From: Candidatus Babelota bacterium
Lineage (GTDB): Bacteria; Babelota; Babeliae; Babelales; UASB340
Direction of reading: 5' to 3'
Length of the DNA: 35,674 bases
Assembly (NCBI GenBank): GCA_014730005.1
Contig: WJIY01000042.1
Location: 1-35,674, forward strand
The position numbers and the translations under genes are program-made. Shown here in pieces: positions 1 to 8,334 of the stretch (position 1 is the stretch's first letter; each line of letters opens with the position of its first letter). Below the pieces are notes generated by a model. It was given only the letters and a program-made list of their open reading frames with translations. It made no database searches and was not told the DNA's origin.

Positions 1-56
1 AAAATGCTTGCAAAAATTGTCAAATTCGTAGAAAATTGTTTCCAACATTATTTGTT

Positions 57-119
57 CCTTTCTCTAAATTTCTTTCTGGGTAGTTTACCTAGTTTTTTAG
101 AGAAAGGTTATTTTTTTCT
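57..119 (+). terminator. Rho-independent terminator of a gene left of the window
   Basis: A 12-bp perfect inverted repeat (arms CCTTTCTCTAAA at 57-68 and TTTAGAGAAAGG at 96-107) encloses a second, slightly imperfect stem (CTGGGTA/TACCTAG) and is followed by a T-rich tract at 108-119. The T tract lies only on the plus-strand side, so it should end a plus-strand transcript entering from the left. Frame 3 is open from the left edge to a TAG at 81-83 and frame 1 to a TAA at 136-138, but neither is long enough to call a gene. The convergent penicillin-binding protein gene ends at 206. Confidence 0.6.
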
Positions 120-205
120 TATCCAGAGTTGGCGTTAAATAAATAAATAAAAATTTTATGTAAATGAATTTAATTTGGATTTATTATTTCGAAAATGTTT
201 AAGTA

Positions 206-2098
206 TTATTTTAAAATAGAAACAGATCTTAAGCTTTTTAAATTACTTGTAGGCAGACCAGTAAACCAGTCGATCGTTATTTCTTTTAATGTAGGATCAA
301 TATAAAAGTATTTTTTTTCAAATTTTATTGATTTATTAAAATCAAGCCAAATTGGAAATGTAATTTTATTGGCATAAACATTTTGTCCTAAAGGTTTGTT
401 ATCATCCCGACCCACATAAATACATGTTGTTAATTCTGGAGTAGATCCAACGAACCATGTAGAAGAGGCATCATTTGTGGCTCCGGTTTTTCCAATAGCT
501 TCTGTTTGTAACCAAGTTTTTTGATTTAATAAAATTTTAGCACGTTTTATTCTATGTGATAGAGCATTTATCATTTTACTGTTTGTTTTTATATCTAAAA
601 CTTCCCAAGTTTCAATTTCTTCTTTTTCCCATATTTTATTGTTCCATTCATTTTTTATCCACTCAATAAAATAAGGTTTAATATATTTTCCATAATTAGC
701 GAAAATGTTGAAAGCTGCGACCATTTCAAAAACAGTAGCTTCTGCTGTTCCAAGTGCTAAAGAAGGATAAGGTAAGATTTCATTTTTTAACCCAAACTTT
801 CTGGCCCATTCAATTACAGTGGTTGCACCTAGTTGCAAAAATAATTTAATAGTTACAATATTATTTGAAAGCGTTAGTGCACGTACAAGAGTCATTGGAC
901 CTTCAAATGTATGCGTCCAATTACGCGGTTTCCAAATTTGATTATTTGGCATTTCAAGCTCAAATGGTTCATCTATTAAAATATCATCCATGCTAAAACC
1001 ATTTTTTAATGCAGCTGCATAAATGATAGGTTTAAATGTTGATCCAATTTGACGTACTGATTGAAATGCCCGGTTGAATTGTGACTCTTGAAAATTACAT
1101 CCACCAATTAAAGCTTTTATCTTTCCACTTGATGATTCCATTGCAATCATTGCACCATTTACTTGTTTATCAATATTTTCTTTACATTCTTGTATTTTTT
1201 GACGAAAAATATTTTCTGCTAAATTTTGCTTTTCAGTATTTATTGTGGTTTTTATTTTTAAGCCCTTTGTATATAAAGTATCTTTACCCCATTTACTTTC
1301 AGCCCAGTTTCTTATCCATTCAATGATATATAAACGAATTGAATTACCTGAAATATGATCATTGATAATTAATTCCTTATCTATTGAATTATCATATTCT
1401 TCTTGAGAAATAAGGTTTAATTTTTTCATTTGTCCTAAAATAATATTTCGACGTTTTTTTGCTGTCAGGGGTGCATTTAGAGGGGAATAAAGATATGCGG
1501 ATTTTGCAACTGCTGCCAATGTAGCAGCCTCATCTAAAGTTACATTGGTAACTGACTTGTTCCAAAATCTTCTGCAAGCTGCTTCTATACCATAAATGCC
1601 TCTGCCGAAATATATGCTATTTAAATAAATTTCTAGTATTTGGTGTTTAGAAAATTTTTTTTCCAATTGTAATGCTAAAAAGATTTCCTGCAATTTTCGT
1701 TTTATTGTTTTGTTGTAATGTAAAAACATTAAGCGAGCGAGTTGTTGTGTTATTGTACTTGCTCCCTGAGCTTTTTTTCTTAAACAAATATTTGTGATTA
1801 ATGATCGTAAGATACCTTTAAGAGATATTCCATAATGATTAAAAAAATTCCAATCTTCAGCAGCAACAAATGCATCTATAACGGTTTTAGGAAGCTGATT
1901 AAATGAGATTAATTCACGTTTGTCTAATTCAAATTTTGCAAATTCTTTTCCTTCATCATCTAAAATGATAGATGGTTTTGCTGTTGTAATTTCAAGAGCA
2001 GAAAAATTAAATTTTTCCTCCTCAAAAAAAGATAAAAATGCTCCTATGCAAAATGAAAATAATAAAAAGCAAAATGTAAAAACATAACGAAAATACAA
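206..2098 (-). CDS. mrcA: Class A penicillin-binding protein (bifunctional transglycosylase/transpeptidase)
   Basis: Polymerises lipid II into glycan strands and cross-links peptide stems at the outer face of the inner membrane. One N-terminal membrane segment (about residues 4-25) anchors it. The GT51 transglycosylase domain (about 60-240) has the catalytic Glu81 in EDWNFF, the QGASTITQQLAR block (111-122) and EIYLNSIYFGRGIYG (156-170). The transpeptidase domain (about 315-600) has STFK (353-356, Ser353 nucleophile), SNN (411-413) and KTG (537-539). At 630 residues it is a compact PBP1A-type protein with all catalytic motifs. The start codon is TTG, supported by AGGAAA about 9 nt upstream and by the lack of an in-frame ATG nearby. 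It lies 4 bp behind bioY, so it is probably co-transcribed from recD2. The symbol is at class level; the exact subfamily (mrcA, pbpC, ponA) was not resolved. Confidence 0.93.
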   Translation of the reverse strand: MYFRYVFTFCFLLFSFCIGAFLSFFEEEKFNFSALEITTAKPSIILDDEGKEFAKFELDKRELISFNQLPKTVIDAFVAAEDWNFFNHYGISLKGILRSLITNICLRKKAQGASTITQQLARLMFLHYNKTIKRKLQEIFLALQLEKKFSKHQILEIYLNSIYFGRGIYGIEAACRRFWNKSVTNVTLDEAATLAAVAKSAYLYSPLNAPLTAKKRRNIILGQMKKLNLISQEEYDNSIDKELIINDHISGNSIRLYIIEWIRNWAESKWGKDTLYTKGLKIKTTINTEKQNLAENIFRQKIQECKENIDKQVNGAMIAMESSSGKIKALIGGCNFQESQFNRAFQSVRQIGSTFKPIIYAAALKNGFSMDDILIDEPFELEMPNNQIWKPRNWTHTFEGPMTLVRALTLSNNIVTIKLFLQLGATTVIEWARKFGLKNEILPYPSLALGTAEATVFEMVAAFNIFANYGKYIKPYFIEWIKNEWNNKIWEKEEIETWEVLDIKTNSKMINALSHRIKRAKILLNQKTWLQTEAIGKTGATNDASSTWFVGSTPELTTCIYVGRDDNKPLGQNVYANKITFPIWLDFNKSIKFEKKYFYIDPTLKEITIDWFTGLPTSNLKSLRSVSILK

Positions 2099-2102
2099 AT
2101 TT

Positions 2103-2666
2103 TTATTTCCTAAAATAACTTATAACCAAAGTACTTAGAATGACTTTAATTAAACAACCAAAAAAAAATGGATAAAAACCCATATATAATAATTTTTTAA
2201 ATGGAACAAATATTGATAATTGCAACAAACCGAATGCGTAATATATGAACATTGAAATAAATAAATTAAAAAATATTGTAATTATATTTTTTTTAAAAAA
2301 ATTTTTGGTCATGACAATGAAAATCATTGTAAATAAAAATCCTAGAATATATCCACCAGTAGGCCCAACTAATTTTGTTAGCCCCCCTTGAAATCCTGAA
2401 AAAAATGGAGCACCAAAAGCTGTTTGTATGATTGTTAGCAAATATGCATAAACTGAATGCCATCCTAAAAAATAGCTGGATAAAATTAATGGCAAAGGTT
2501 GAAGGCTTATTGGAACTAAATTAAATGGTAATGGAATAATGATTTGTGAACAAAATGCAAAAAACCAAGATAATAAGAAATAAAAAATTATTTTTATTGG
2601 GACTGATTTTTTATAAAACAAAATTATATTTTTATAAATATATAGATTATTTTTAAACATTTGCAT
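2103..2666 (-). CDS. bioY: BioY-type biotin transporter S component
   Basis: Substrate-binding membrane subunit of an ECF-type biotin importer. The family pattern is clear: VPISLQPLPLILSSYFLG followed by a loop with GAPFF and the signature GPTGGYILGF, among about six hydrophobic segments. The 187-residue length is normal for BioY, with a short extra N-terminal stretch. The start at 2666 has AGGAAAT ideally spaced; an ATG two codons later is also possible. It sits 8 bp after recD2 and 4 bp before the PBP gene. No EcfA or EcfT genes lie in the window, so it works alone or with a shared energising module encoded elsewhere. Its presence suggests that biotin is taken up rather than made, probably from a host. 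Confidence 0.88.
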   Translation of the reverse strand: MQMFKNNLYIYKNIILFYKKSVPIKIIFYFLLSWFFAFCSQIIIPLPFNLVPISLQPLPLILSSYFLGWHSVYAYLLTIIQTAFGAPFFSGFQGGLTKLVGPTGGYILGFLFTMIFIVMTKNFFKKNIITIFFNLFISMFIYYAFGLLQLSIFVPFKKLLYMGFYPFFFGCLIKVILSTLVISYFRK

Positions 2667-2674
2667 CTTATTTC

Positions 2675-4864
2675 CTATCTAGCTTTAAGATTAGAAATTA
2701 AAAATTCTCTCAAAAATGTATTACGTTTTGTTCCTTTATTATTTTTAATACCCATGGCAATTGCTTTTGGTTGACCGATTAAAATACATAATTTTTTTGC
2801 TCTTGTAACTGCAGTATAGATTAAATTTCTTTGTAATAAAATAAAGTGTTGCATAAAGATTGGAATTATAACAGCACCAAATTCTGAGCCTTGACTTTTG
2901 TGAATTGATATAGCATATGAAAGTATAATTTCATCAAGTTCTGCAAAATCATATTCTAATATTCGATCTCCAAAATTTATAAATATTTTTTGATCGATAT
3001 GATTAATTTCATTAATTGTTCCAAGGTCTCCATTAAATATAAATTTATCATAATTATTTCTAATCTGCATTACTCGATCCCCAAGTCTGTAAACTTGTCC
3101 AAAACGGGAAATTTGTTTACAGTTTGTTGTTTCTGGATTTAGGATTGATTGGAGTTCTTGGTTTATTCTTTGTGTACCTACAATGCCTCGATTCATAGGA
3201 GTTAGAACAACGCAATTACTTGGTAAAATATTATATTTTGTAAGAGTTGTTTTATAAATTTTATGTAAAATAGAAAAAGTATTTTCGGCATTGTCTTCTT
3301 TTATATAAAAAAAATCTTTTTTTTTACAAATATTTGAAGATGTTGGAAATTCACCTTTATTAATTTTATGCGCATTTACAATAATTAAACTATTTTGTGC
3401 TTGCCTAAATATTTGTGTGAGTTTAGTTGTTGGAATGATTTGAGAACTTATAAAGTCATTTAAAATGTTTCCTGCTCCTACAGAGGGTAATTGATCAATA
3501 TCTCCAAGAAATACAACGTGTGCTTTTAATGGGATAGCTTTAAGTAATGCGTGCATCAAAAAAACATCTATCATTGATGCTTCATCAACAATTAGAAAAT
3601 CTAAATCAAGAGCATTTTGTTCGTTTTTATTAAAATTCATTATTGTTGGATTAAATTCTAGTAAACGGTGTAATGTTTCTGTATTATAACCTGTTCCCTC
3701 AAACATTCTTTTTGCAGCACGACCGGTTGGTGCTGCAAGTTTGAATTTAAAATTATATTTATTTAACACTTCTAACAATTTTTTTATCAGCGTAGTTTTA
3801 CCTGTACCGGGTCCGCCAGTTATTATTGTTACCTTTTTTTGTAAGCAAGAAAGAATTCCTTTTTGTTGTTCTTCATTTAATTGAACAGAATTAGAATCTG
3901 GTTTTTTTATTTGATTATAAATTTCTTGAAGATTTAAATTAAAGTTAGTTTTTTGGGAAATTAAGCATTCAATTTTTTTCGAGATACCTATTTCTGAAAA
4001 ATAATATTGAGGTAAAGATATAAAATGTTTTTCATTATAAGTAATTAGTTTTATTTTTTCTTCATTATAAAGTTCGGTAAGTGCTTTTTTTATTAAATTT
4101 TCATGTTCATTGTTTTGTTCAAGTTCAAGTATTTTGATAACAGATGTTTTTACAGTTTCAACTTCTAAATATAAATGTCCATTACCACAAGCTTGCGTGA
4201 TTGAATATAAAATTCCTGATTTTATTCTTTTAATTGATTTTTTATCTAAGCCTAATTTTAAGGCTAGAGTATCAGCACTTTTAAAACCAATTCCCCATAT
4301 ATCTTCAACAAGTTTATATGGATTTTGCTGTATTTTATTTAATGATTCTTTGCCATACGTTTTGTATATTTTAACAGCGAATGACGTTGGAATATCACGT
4401 GATTTTAAAAATACCATGACCTTTGAAATTTCTTTTTGATCATGCCAAGCATTTTTTATAGCAGTTACGCGATGAGGTCCAACACCATCAACCAAAGCTA
4501 ATTTTTCAGGTTCTTTGTCAATTATTTCTAGCGTTTGTTCTCCAAATTTTTCAACAAGACGTTTTGCAAATTTTGGACCAATTCCTTTGATTAAGCCAGA
4601 TGCAAGATATTTTTGTATTCCTATAATTGAGTTTGGAAGTTGTGTAGTACATTCTTGAGCTATAAATTGACGTCCATATTTTTTATGAAAAGACCATTTG
4701 CCTTGTAATGTTACATTTTCACCTTGATGTATTTGTGGAAGGAAGCCTTGAATTATAATAGATTGTTTTGAATTTATTTTTAAAGAAAAAACAGAAAATC
4801 CATTTTCTTGATTTTTGTAAATTTGTTTTTCAATTGTTCCACAAAGTTCAACTAATTTTTCCAT
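2675..4864 (-). CDS. recD2: RecD2-type SF1B ATP-dependent DNA helicase
   Basis: 5'-3' DNA helicase of the RecD2/RecD-like family, found in bacteria without a RecBC partner and linked to replication-fork repair. The N-terminal region has an OB-like part (1-75) and three helix-hairpin-helix units (GIGPKFAKRLVEKFG near 94-108, VDGVGPHRVTAI near 125-136, GIGFKSADTLALKLG near 191-205). Helicase motifs are intact: Walker A GGPGTGKTT (350-358), GRAAKRM (381-387), Walker B DEAS (427-430), motif III GDIDQLPSVGAG (454-465), a Q-I-F-R motif IV (484-487) and motif VI YTAVTRAKK (683-691). The 729 residues match the family. No recB or recC is present here. It is first in the recD2-bioY-PBP operon and starts just after a strong hairpin. 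Confidence 0.94.
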   Translation of the reverse strand: MEKLVELCGTIEKQIYKNQENGFSVFSLKINSKQSIIIQGFLPQIHQGENVTLQGKWSFHKKYGRQFIAQECTTQLPNSIIGIQKYLASGLIKGIGPKFAKRLVEKFGEQTLEIIDKEPEKLALVDGVGPHRVTAIKNAWHDQKEISKVMVFLKSRDIPTSFAVKIYKTYGKESLNKIQQNPYKLVEDIWGIGFKSADTLALKLGLDKKSIKRIKSGILYSITQACGNGHLYLEVETVKTSVIKILELEQNNEHENLIKKALTELYNEEKIKLITYNEKHFISLPQYYFSEIGISKKIECLISQKTNFNLNLQEIYNQIKKPDSNSVQLNEEQQKGILSCLQKKVTIITGGPGTGKTTLIKKLLEVLNKYNFKFKLAAPTGRAAKRMFEGTGYNTETLHRLLEFNPTIMNFNKNEQNALDLDFLIVDEASMIDVFLMHALLKAIPLKAHVVFLGDIDQLPSVGAGNILNDFISSQIIPTTKLTQIFRQAQNSLIIVNAHKINKGEFPTSSNICKKKDFFYIKEDNAENTFSILHKIYKTTLTKYNILPSNCVVLTPMNRGIVGTQRINQELQSILNPETTNCKQISRFGQVYRLGDRVMQIRNNYDKFIFNGDLGTINEINHIDQKIFINFGDRILEYDFAELDEIILSYAISIHKSQGSEFGAVIIPIFMQHFILLQRNLIYTAVTRAKKLCILIGQPKAIAMGIKNNKGTKRNTFLREFLISNLKAR

Positions 4865-4885
4865 GTTTATGCTTTGGCTTGTTTT

Positions 4886-4925
4886 ATAAATTAATGGCCG
4901 TTCACATGAACGGCCATTAATTTAT
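4886..4925 (-). terminator. Perfect 19-bp hairpin between two minus-strand genes
   Basis: A 19-bp perfect inverted repeat (core AATGGCCGTTCA / TGAACGGCCATT) with a 2-4 nt loop lies between the end of the exported-protein gene (4945) and the recD2 start (4864). Its GGCCGTT core stands out in this AT-rich sequence. It probably ends transcription of the 4945-5625 gene, although no clean U tract follows on the minus strand; it could instead be a processing or stability hairpin in the recD2 leader. Confidence 0.5.
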
Positions 4926-4944
4926 TTTAAAAAACTTTCAAATT

Positions 4945-5625
4945 TTATTTTTTCTTATTTTTTAATTGTTTTGCTAAATCTTCAGCTTTTTGTGCAACCT
5001 CATTAGAAAGATTATTTGTTATTGTTCCACAAATTCTTATAAATTCATCACATAATTGAAGAACTTTTTCTTTATTATCAAGTTTTTGATCAAAAAATTT
5101 ATAACAGGAATTGGTTATAATTTCTTTTTCTAATTTTTCCTTTTTTTCTTTAGGTATATTTGGATTAGAATATTGCTGGTTTTTTTCTTTTTCTGATTGA
5201 ATAATTGGTTCAATTTCTTGGAAAAAATTGCAACATATAAAATCAGTATTAGGATTTTTAGTATTATCTGAATCAAGAAGTTTTGGCAAAAAGTTTGAAA
5301 TAGTTCCAAATGAATAAAAAACTGTGAATAAGCTTTTTGCTGGTATTAAGATTTGCTTTTTAAATTTATCTAAATTTGTTATAGAATCATCATTTAAAAG
5401 TTTATTTTCAACCTTTTGCGATGATTGTAATGTTGCTTTTATTCTGACAATTAATGAAGCATTTTGTTTTAAAAATTGATTAAGGATGTTTTTTTCTGAA
5501 TCAGACAGTTTTTGTATCCTGGTCAATGTTTCTTCCTCTTGTTTTTTTGCATATTGTGGTACGTTGAAGCATAATAAGAATAGAAAAAATACAAACATTT
5601 TGTTTAAAAAAATATTTTTTTTCAT
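4945..5625 (-). CDS. Exported helical protein of unknown function
   Basis: A Sec signal peptide is visible: KK-rich start, a hydrophobic run FVFFLFLLCF and a likely cleavage near residue 26 (VPQYAKK). The 200-residue mature part is charged, lysine- and glutamate-rich and mostly helical by composition, with two adjacent cysteines near the middle (FICCNFF) and further cysteines near the end (NSCYKFF, QLCDEF, RICGT), so disulfides in the periplasm are possible. No known domain was recognised. The start is supported by AAGGAAAC upstream. It follows the predicted beta-barrel gene (start 7174, end 5711) by 85 bp on the same strand and may be co-transcribed with it. Confidence 0.72.
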   Translation of the reverse strand: MKKNIFLNKMFVFFLFLLCFNVPQYAKKQEEETLTRIQKLSDSEKNILNQFLKQNASLIVRIKATLQSSQKVENKLLNDDSITNLDKFKKQILIPAKSLFTVFYSFGTISNFLPKLLDSDNTKNPNTDFICCNFFQEIEPIIQSEKEKNQQYSNPNIPKEKKEKLEKEIITNSCYKFFDQKLDNKEKVLQLCDEFIRICGTITNNLSNEVAQKAEDLAKQLKNKKK

Positions 5626-5710
5626 ATCTTGTTTCCTTCTTTATAAAATAGTTTAATTTTTTTTATATAAATCTATAAGAATTATAATCTACCAAATGAT
5701 TTCTTTTTAA

Positions 5711-7174
5711 TCAAAACGAACCTCCTATTCGAATAAATATGGTCCAATCATTACCCATATTTTTAGCTGAAAATGTATAATCACCTCCCAACGCTGTAAC
5801 AAGTTTCCAATTTTTTTGTGATTTACTATAATTAATTTCTCCAAAAATCTTATGTTGTTGTGCGTTGATTAATTCTGCATCACTTAATCGAAGAGTATTT
5901 GGATCAATGTTTTCTGTGTAAATTTTTTCGATATGTTCTTCTTGTTGTCCATAATAATCATATCCTATTCCGAATCCTATGTTTTTACCTGGTTCAAATG
6001 TGGCATTTAAAACATAATTAATAATTGAACCTGGCTTTACTGATACGCGATACGGTGGAGGGAAAATATATTGTTTAATAAATTCTGTTCGTCCTTCAGA
6101 AGAACTTATAACATTCAAAAAATTTGCTAAATCTTGTGCTGGTGGCGGAATAGTTTGTGCTGAAAGGATTAAACGGTCTTCTTGAGCTGTAAAAAAGTTA
6201 TCAAAAGATATTCTATTCCAAAGTTGTATTGCATCATGAAATAAATCAACTTTAGCCTCCATATAACAACCCAACCCAAAATGGCCACCATTGCCAATTC
6301 GAGGATTTATCAAATTATCTCGAATGCTATATAAAACTGTTGGCAAATCATCTTCAAAATTCTCCAGATTAATTGAATAACTTTGTAATCTTGGAATACT
6401 AGAAATTATGCTTGTTGGTACAATTCCTTCAAATCCAATGTCCATTTGAAAATTGCTCATATTTAAAGTATTTAGTCCTAATTTTAAGCGAGTATCTCCC
6501 ATTCCAAATTTGGTTTTGTAAAATTCTTTTGTATCTAAAGAGTCGCCTGTCTCTGAAAATAAACTTTTTAAACGATTTTGCTCTTTTTGAGTCAACCAAA
6601 AATTTCTTTCTGCAAATTGAAGCGATGTATTTAATTGAAAAATAAATGGACCGCTATAGAAACCGCCTTGAATTAAGGCGCCTGCTTTTCGTTCTTGTAA
6701 TGTAAAATTTTTAAATAAAGGGATAACACTTGATGCTTCTTGAGAAGTTAACGATTTATTTAATGCTTTAATAAATTCTTCTAGAGCAGGTTGATTTATT
6801 TCTAGATTAAAAATTTCATTTGGCCGCATAGCCATATCATCTGTATAATTATAAAAAATGTTAAATACTAAACCTCCATATTCGATTGCATTTAATCTTT
6901 GTGGAATAAGATATAAAGCATCTCTGCCTCGCGGTGGTTTTGTTATTAACCATAAAGGCGCTTCTATTTTTTGAACGGCTTGCATTAATGTATTAAAATC
7001 TATACCACCGTTACTTCGAGTTTCAAGTTCTAGATCATCTAAATCTAAATTGGAATAATCTATTACTTCTTCAAAATCATTATTGTTTGCTTCTTGAGCA
7101 TAGAGGAAGAAAGAAGAATTAAAATTTAAGATTAATAAAAATATAGCTAAATAAAATTTATAAGATAGCTTCAT
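5711..7174 (-). CDS. Predicted outer-membrane beta-barrel protein
   Basis: 487 residues with a signal peptide (hydrophobic FYLAIFLLILNF, likely cleavage after FFLYA near residue 26). An acidic N-terminal linker follows, containing DYSNLDLDDL at 39-48. The remainder alternates polar and aromatic residues in strand-like patterns and ends in FIRIGGSF, a terminal Phe typical of BAM-folded barrels. Several segments look like amphipathic strands (GFGIGYDYYG, KLVTALGGDYTF). No specific porin family was recognised; the protein is consistent with lineage-specific surface proteins. The DYSNLDL motif recurs in the unrelated membrane protein encoded at 25452-25856. Transcription probably starts in the divergent region to its right. 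Confidence 0.7.
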   Translation of the reverse strand: MKLSYKFYLAIFLLILNFNSSFFLYAQEANNNDFEEVIDYSNLDLDDLELETRSNGGIDFNTLMQAVQKIEAPLWLITKPPRGRDALYLIPQRLNAIEYGGLVFNIFYNYTDDMAMRPNEIFNLEINQPALEEFIKALNKSLTSQEASSVIPLFKNFTLQERKAGALIQGGFYSGPFIFQLNTSLQFAERNFWLTQKEQNRLKSLFSETGDSLDTKEFYKTKFGMGDTRLKLGLNTLNMSNFQMDIGFEGIVPTSIISSIPRLQSYSINLENFEDDLPTVLYSIRDNLINPRIGNGGHFGLGCYMEAKVDLFHDAIQLWNRISFDNFFTAQEDRLILSAQTIPPPAQDLANFLNVISSSEGRTEFIKQYIFPPPYRVSVKPGSIINYVLNATFEPGKNIGFGIGYDYYGQQEEHIEKIYTENIDPNTLRLSDAELINAQQHKIFGEINYSKSQKNWKLVTALGGDYTFSAKNMGNDWTIFIRIGGSF

Positions 7175-7479
7175 AATTTTTTATTTTTTCAAATTTGAGC
7201 ATTATAAAATAATTACAATTACAACCAAATATATCTTTTTTTTTGTATATTTGTGATTATGTCAATATAAATCATTTACTTTTGATATGGAAATTTTATT
7301 TATAAAGACCCATCCCAAAAATTTTAAATTTTAAATATTAATTAAAAACAAAATATCTTAAAAGTCAATTGGAAAGCTTTTTTTTTGTGATAAAAATAAT
7401 TTTTTTTGCTTAAAATCTCTTTTAAATTAAAATTTGCATAGCTGTTTTATTAAAAATTTAATTTAGGAGAATTATATTA
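7175..7479. promoter_or_regulatory. Divergent intergenic region (beta-barrel gene / deoxynucleoside kinase)
   Basis: About 305 bp of very AT-rich sequence between two divergent genes. On the plus strand a candidate sigma70-type promoter, TTGCTT (7406-7411), 16-bp spacer, TAAAAT (7428-7433), lies about 47 bp before the kinase start, whose Shine-Dalgarno is TTTAGGAGAA. No RNA gene or further reading frame was seen. Confidence 0.35.
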
Positions 7480-8208
7480 ATGATTAATCAAAATGATAGG
7501 AAAGCAATAGTTGTGGAAGGAAATATTGGTGCGGGCAAATCAACTTTTTTGAAGTTTTTAAAAAATAATTTTAATTTGGATATAATTTATGAACCTACTG
7601 ATAAGTGGCAAAACATAGAGGGACAGGGTAATTTATTGGATTATTTTTATAAGGATACCAAACGCTGGGCTTATACATTTCAGTCGTATGCCTTTGTAAC
7701 TAGGGTTCAATCTCAGATAGAAGCTGAAAATTTTGGTAATAATTCTATACAAATATTTGAACGTTCAGTTTATTGCGATCGTTATTGTTTTGCCAAAAGT
7801 TGTTTTGAAACTGGAGCAATGACAACATTAGAATGGCAAATATATAAAGAATGGTTTGCTTGGTTAGTTGAAAATTATACAAAAAAACCTGCAGGCTTTA
7901 TATATTTGCAAGCAGATCCAGAAGTTTGTTTTTCAAGATTAAAAAAAAGAAATCGATCTGAAGAAGCTGGAGTATCTTTGGAGTATTTAAATATGTTGCA
8001 TCAAAAGCATGAGGATTGGTTAATATATAAAAAGGATTTAAATAAAAAAATATGCAAAATTCCTGTTTTGGTTTTGAATTGTAATCAAGAATTTGAATCG
8101 GATTATATAGTTCAAAAAAGTTTTATAAAAAAAGTTAATATTTTTTTAAATGAATTAAAAAATACAGATTCTATTGAGGTAGAAAGATCTAAGCAAATTG
8201 GAATATAA
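7480..8208 (+). CDS. Deoxynucleoside kinase (dCK/dGK/TK2-like family)
   Basis: Phosphorylates deoxynucleosides to monophosphates for salvage. P-loop GNIGAGKST (14-22), YEP (37-39) with the Glu expected to contact the sugar, the ERSVYCDRYCFA block (94-105) containing the ERS motif, and an arginine-rich LID region RLKKRNRSEE (153-162), followed by EYLNMLHQKHEDWL. These are features of the deoxynucleoside kinase family shared by animals, some viruses and some bacteria, not of bacterial thymidylate kinase. The 242-residue length fits. The start has AGGAGAA 8-9 nt upstream. It is followed by the ATP synthase cluster, but a separate promoter at 8258-8287 suggests distinct transcription. Specificity (dA, dC, dG or dT) cannot be read from sequence. 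It implies scavenging of deoxynucleosides, likely from a host. Confidence 0.9.
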   Translation: MINQNDRKAIVVEGNIGAGKSTFLKFLKNNFNLDIIYEPTDKWQNIEGQGNLLDYFYKDTKRWAYTFQSYAFVTRVQSQIEAENFGNNSIQIFERSVYCDRYCFAKSCFETGAMTTLEWQIYKEWFAWLVENYTKKPAGFIYLQADPEVCFSRLKKRNRSEEAGVSLEYLNMLHQKHEDWLIYKKDLNKKICKIPVLVLNCNQEFESDYIVQKSFIKKVNIFLNELKNTDSIEVERSKQIGI

Positions 8209-8257
8209 ATATTTGATACTGTGATTATTGAATAATTAACATTTATAAACTACAAAT

Positions 8258-8287
8258 TTGACAAAGTTTTTTTGGAATCATAATAAT
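8258..8287 (+). promoter_or_regulatory. Sigma70-type promoter of the ATP synthase cluster
   Basis: Consensus -35 TTGACA (8258-8263), 18-bp spacer, -10 AATAAT (8282-8287, five of six consensus bases). Transcription would start near 8293-8295, leaving a leader of about 40 nt before the ATG at 8335. This argues against the upstream ATG at 8293 as the atpE start. Confidence 0.55.
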
Positions 8288-8334
8288 ACTTAATGATTAA
8301 TGTTAAATCTTTTGTTTTATTTGAAAGGGTAAAA

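Noticed and set aside
1-40. Possible third copy of the repeat's right end
   Set aside because: GCAAAAATT and TAGAAAATTG resemble the end of copy B, but the match is short and AT-rich and the rest would lie outside the window.
8293-8334. Upstream ATG giving a 97-residue ATP synthase c subunit
   Set aside because: The promoter at 8258-8287 would start transcription at this ATG, there is no Shine-Dalgarno, and the internal ATG at 8335 gives the normal family length.
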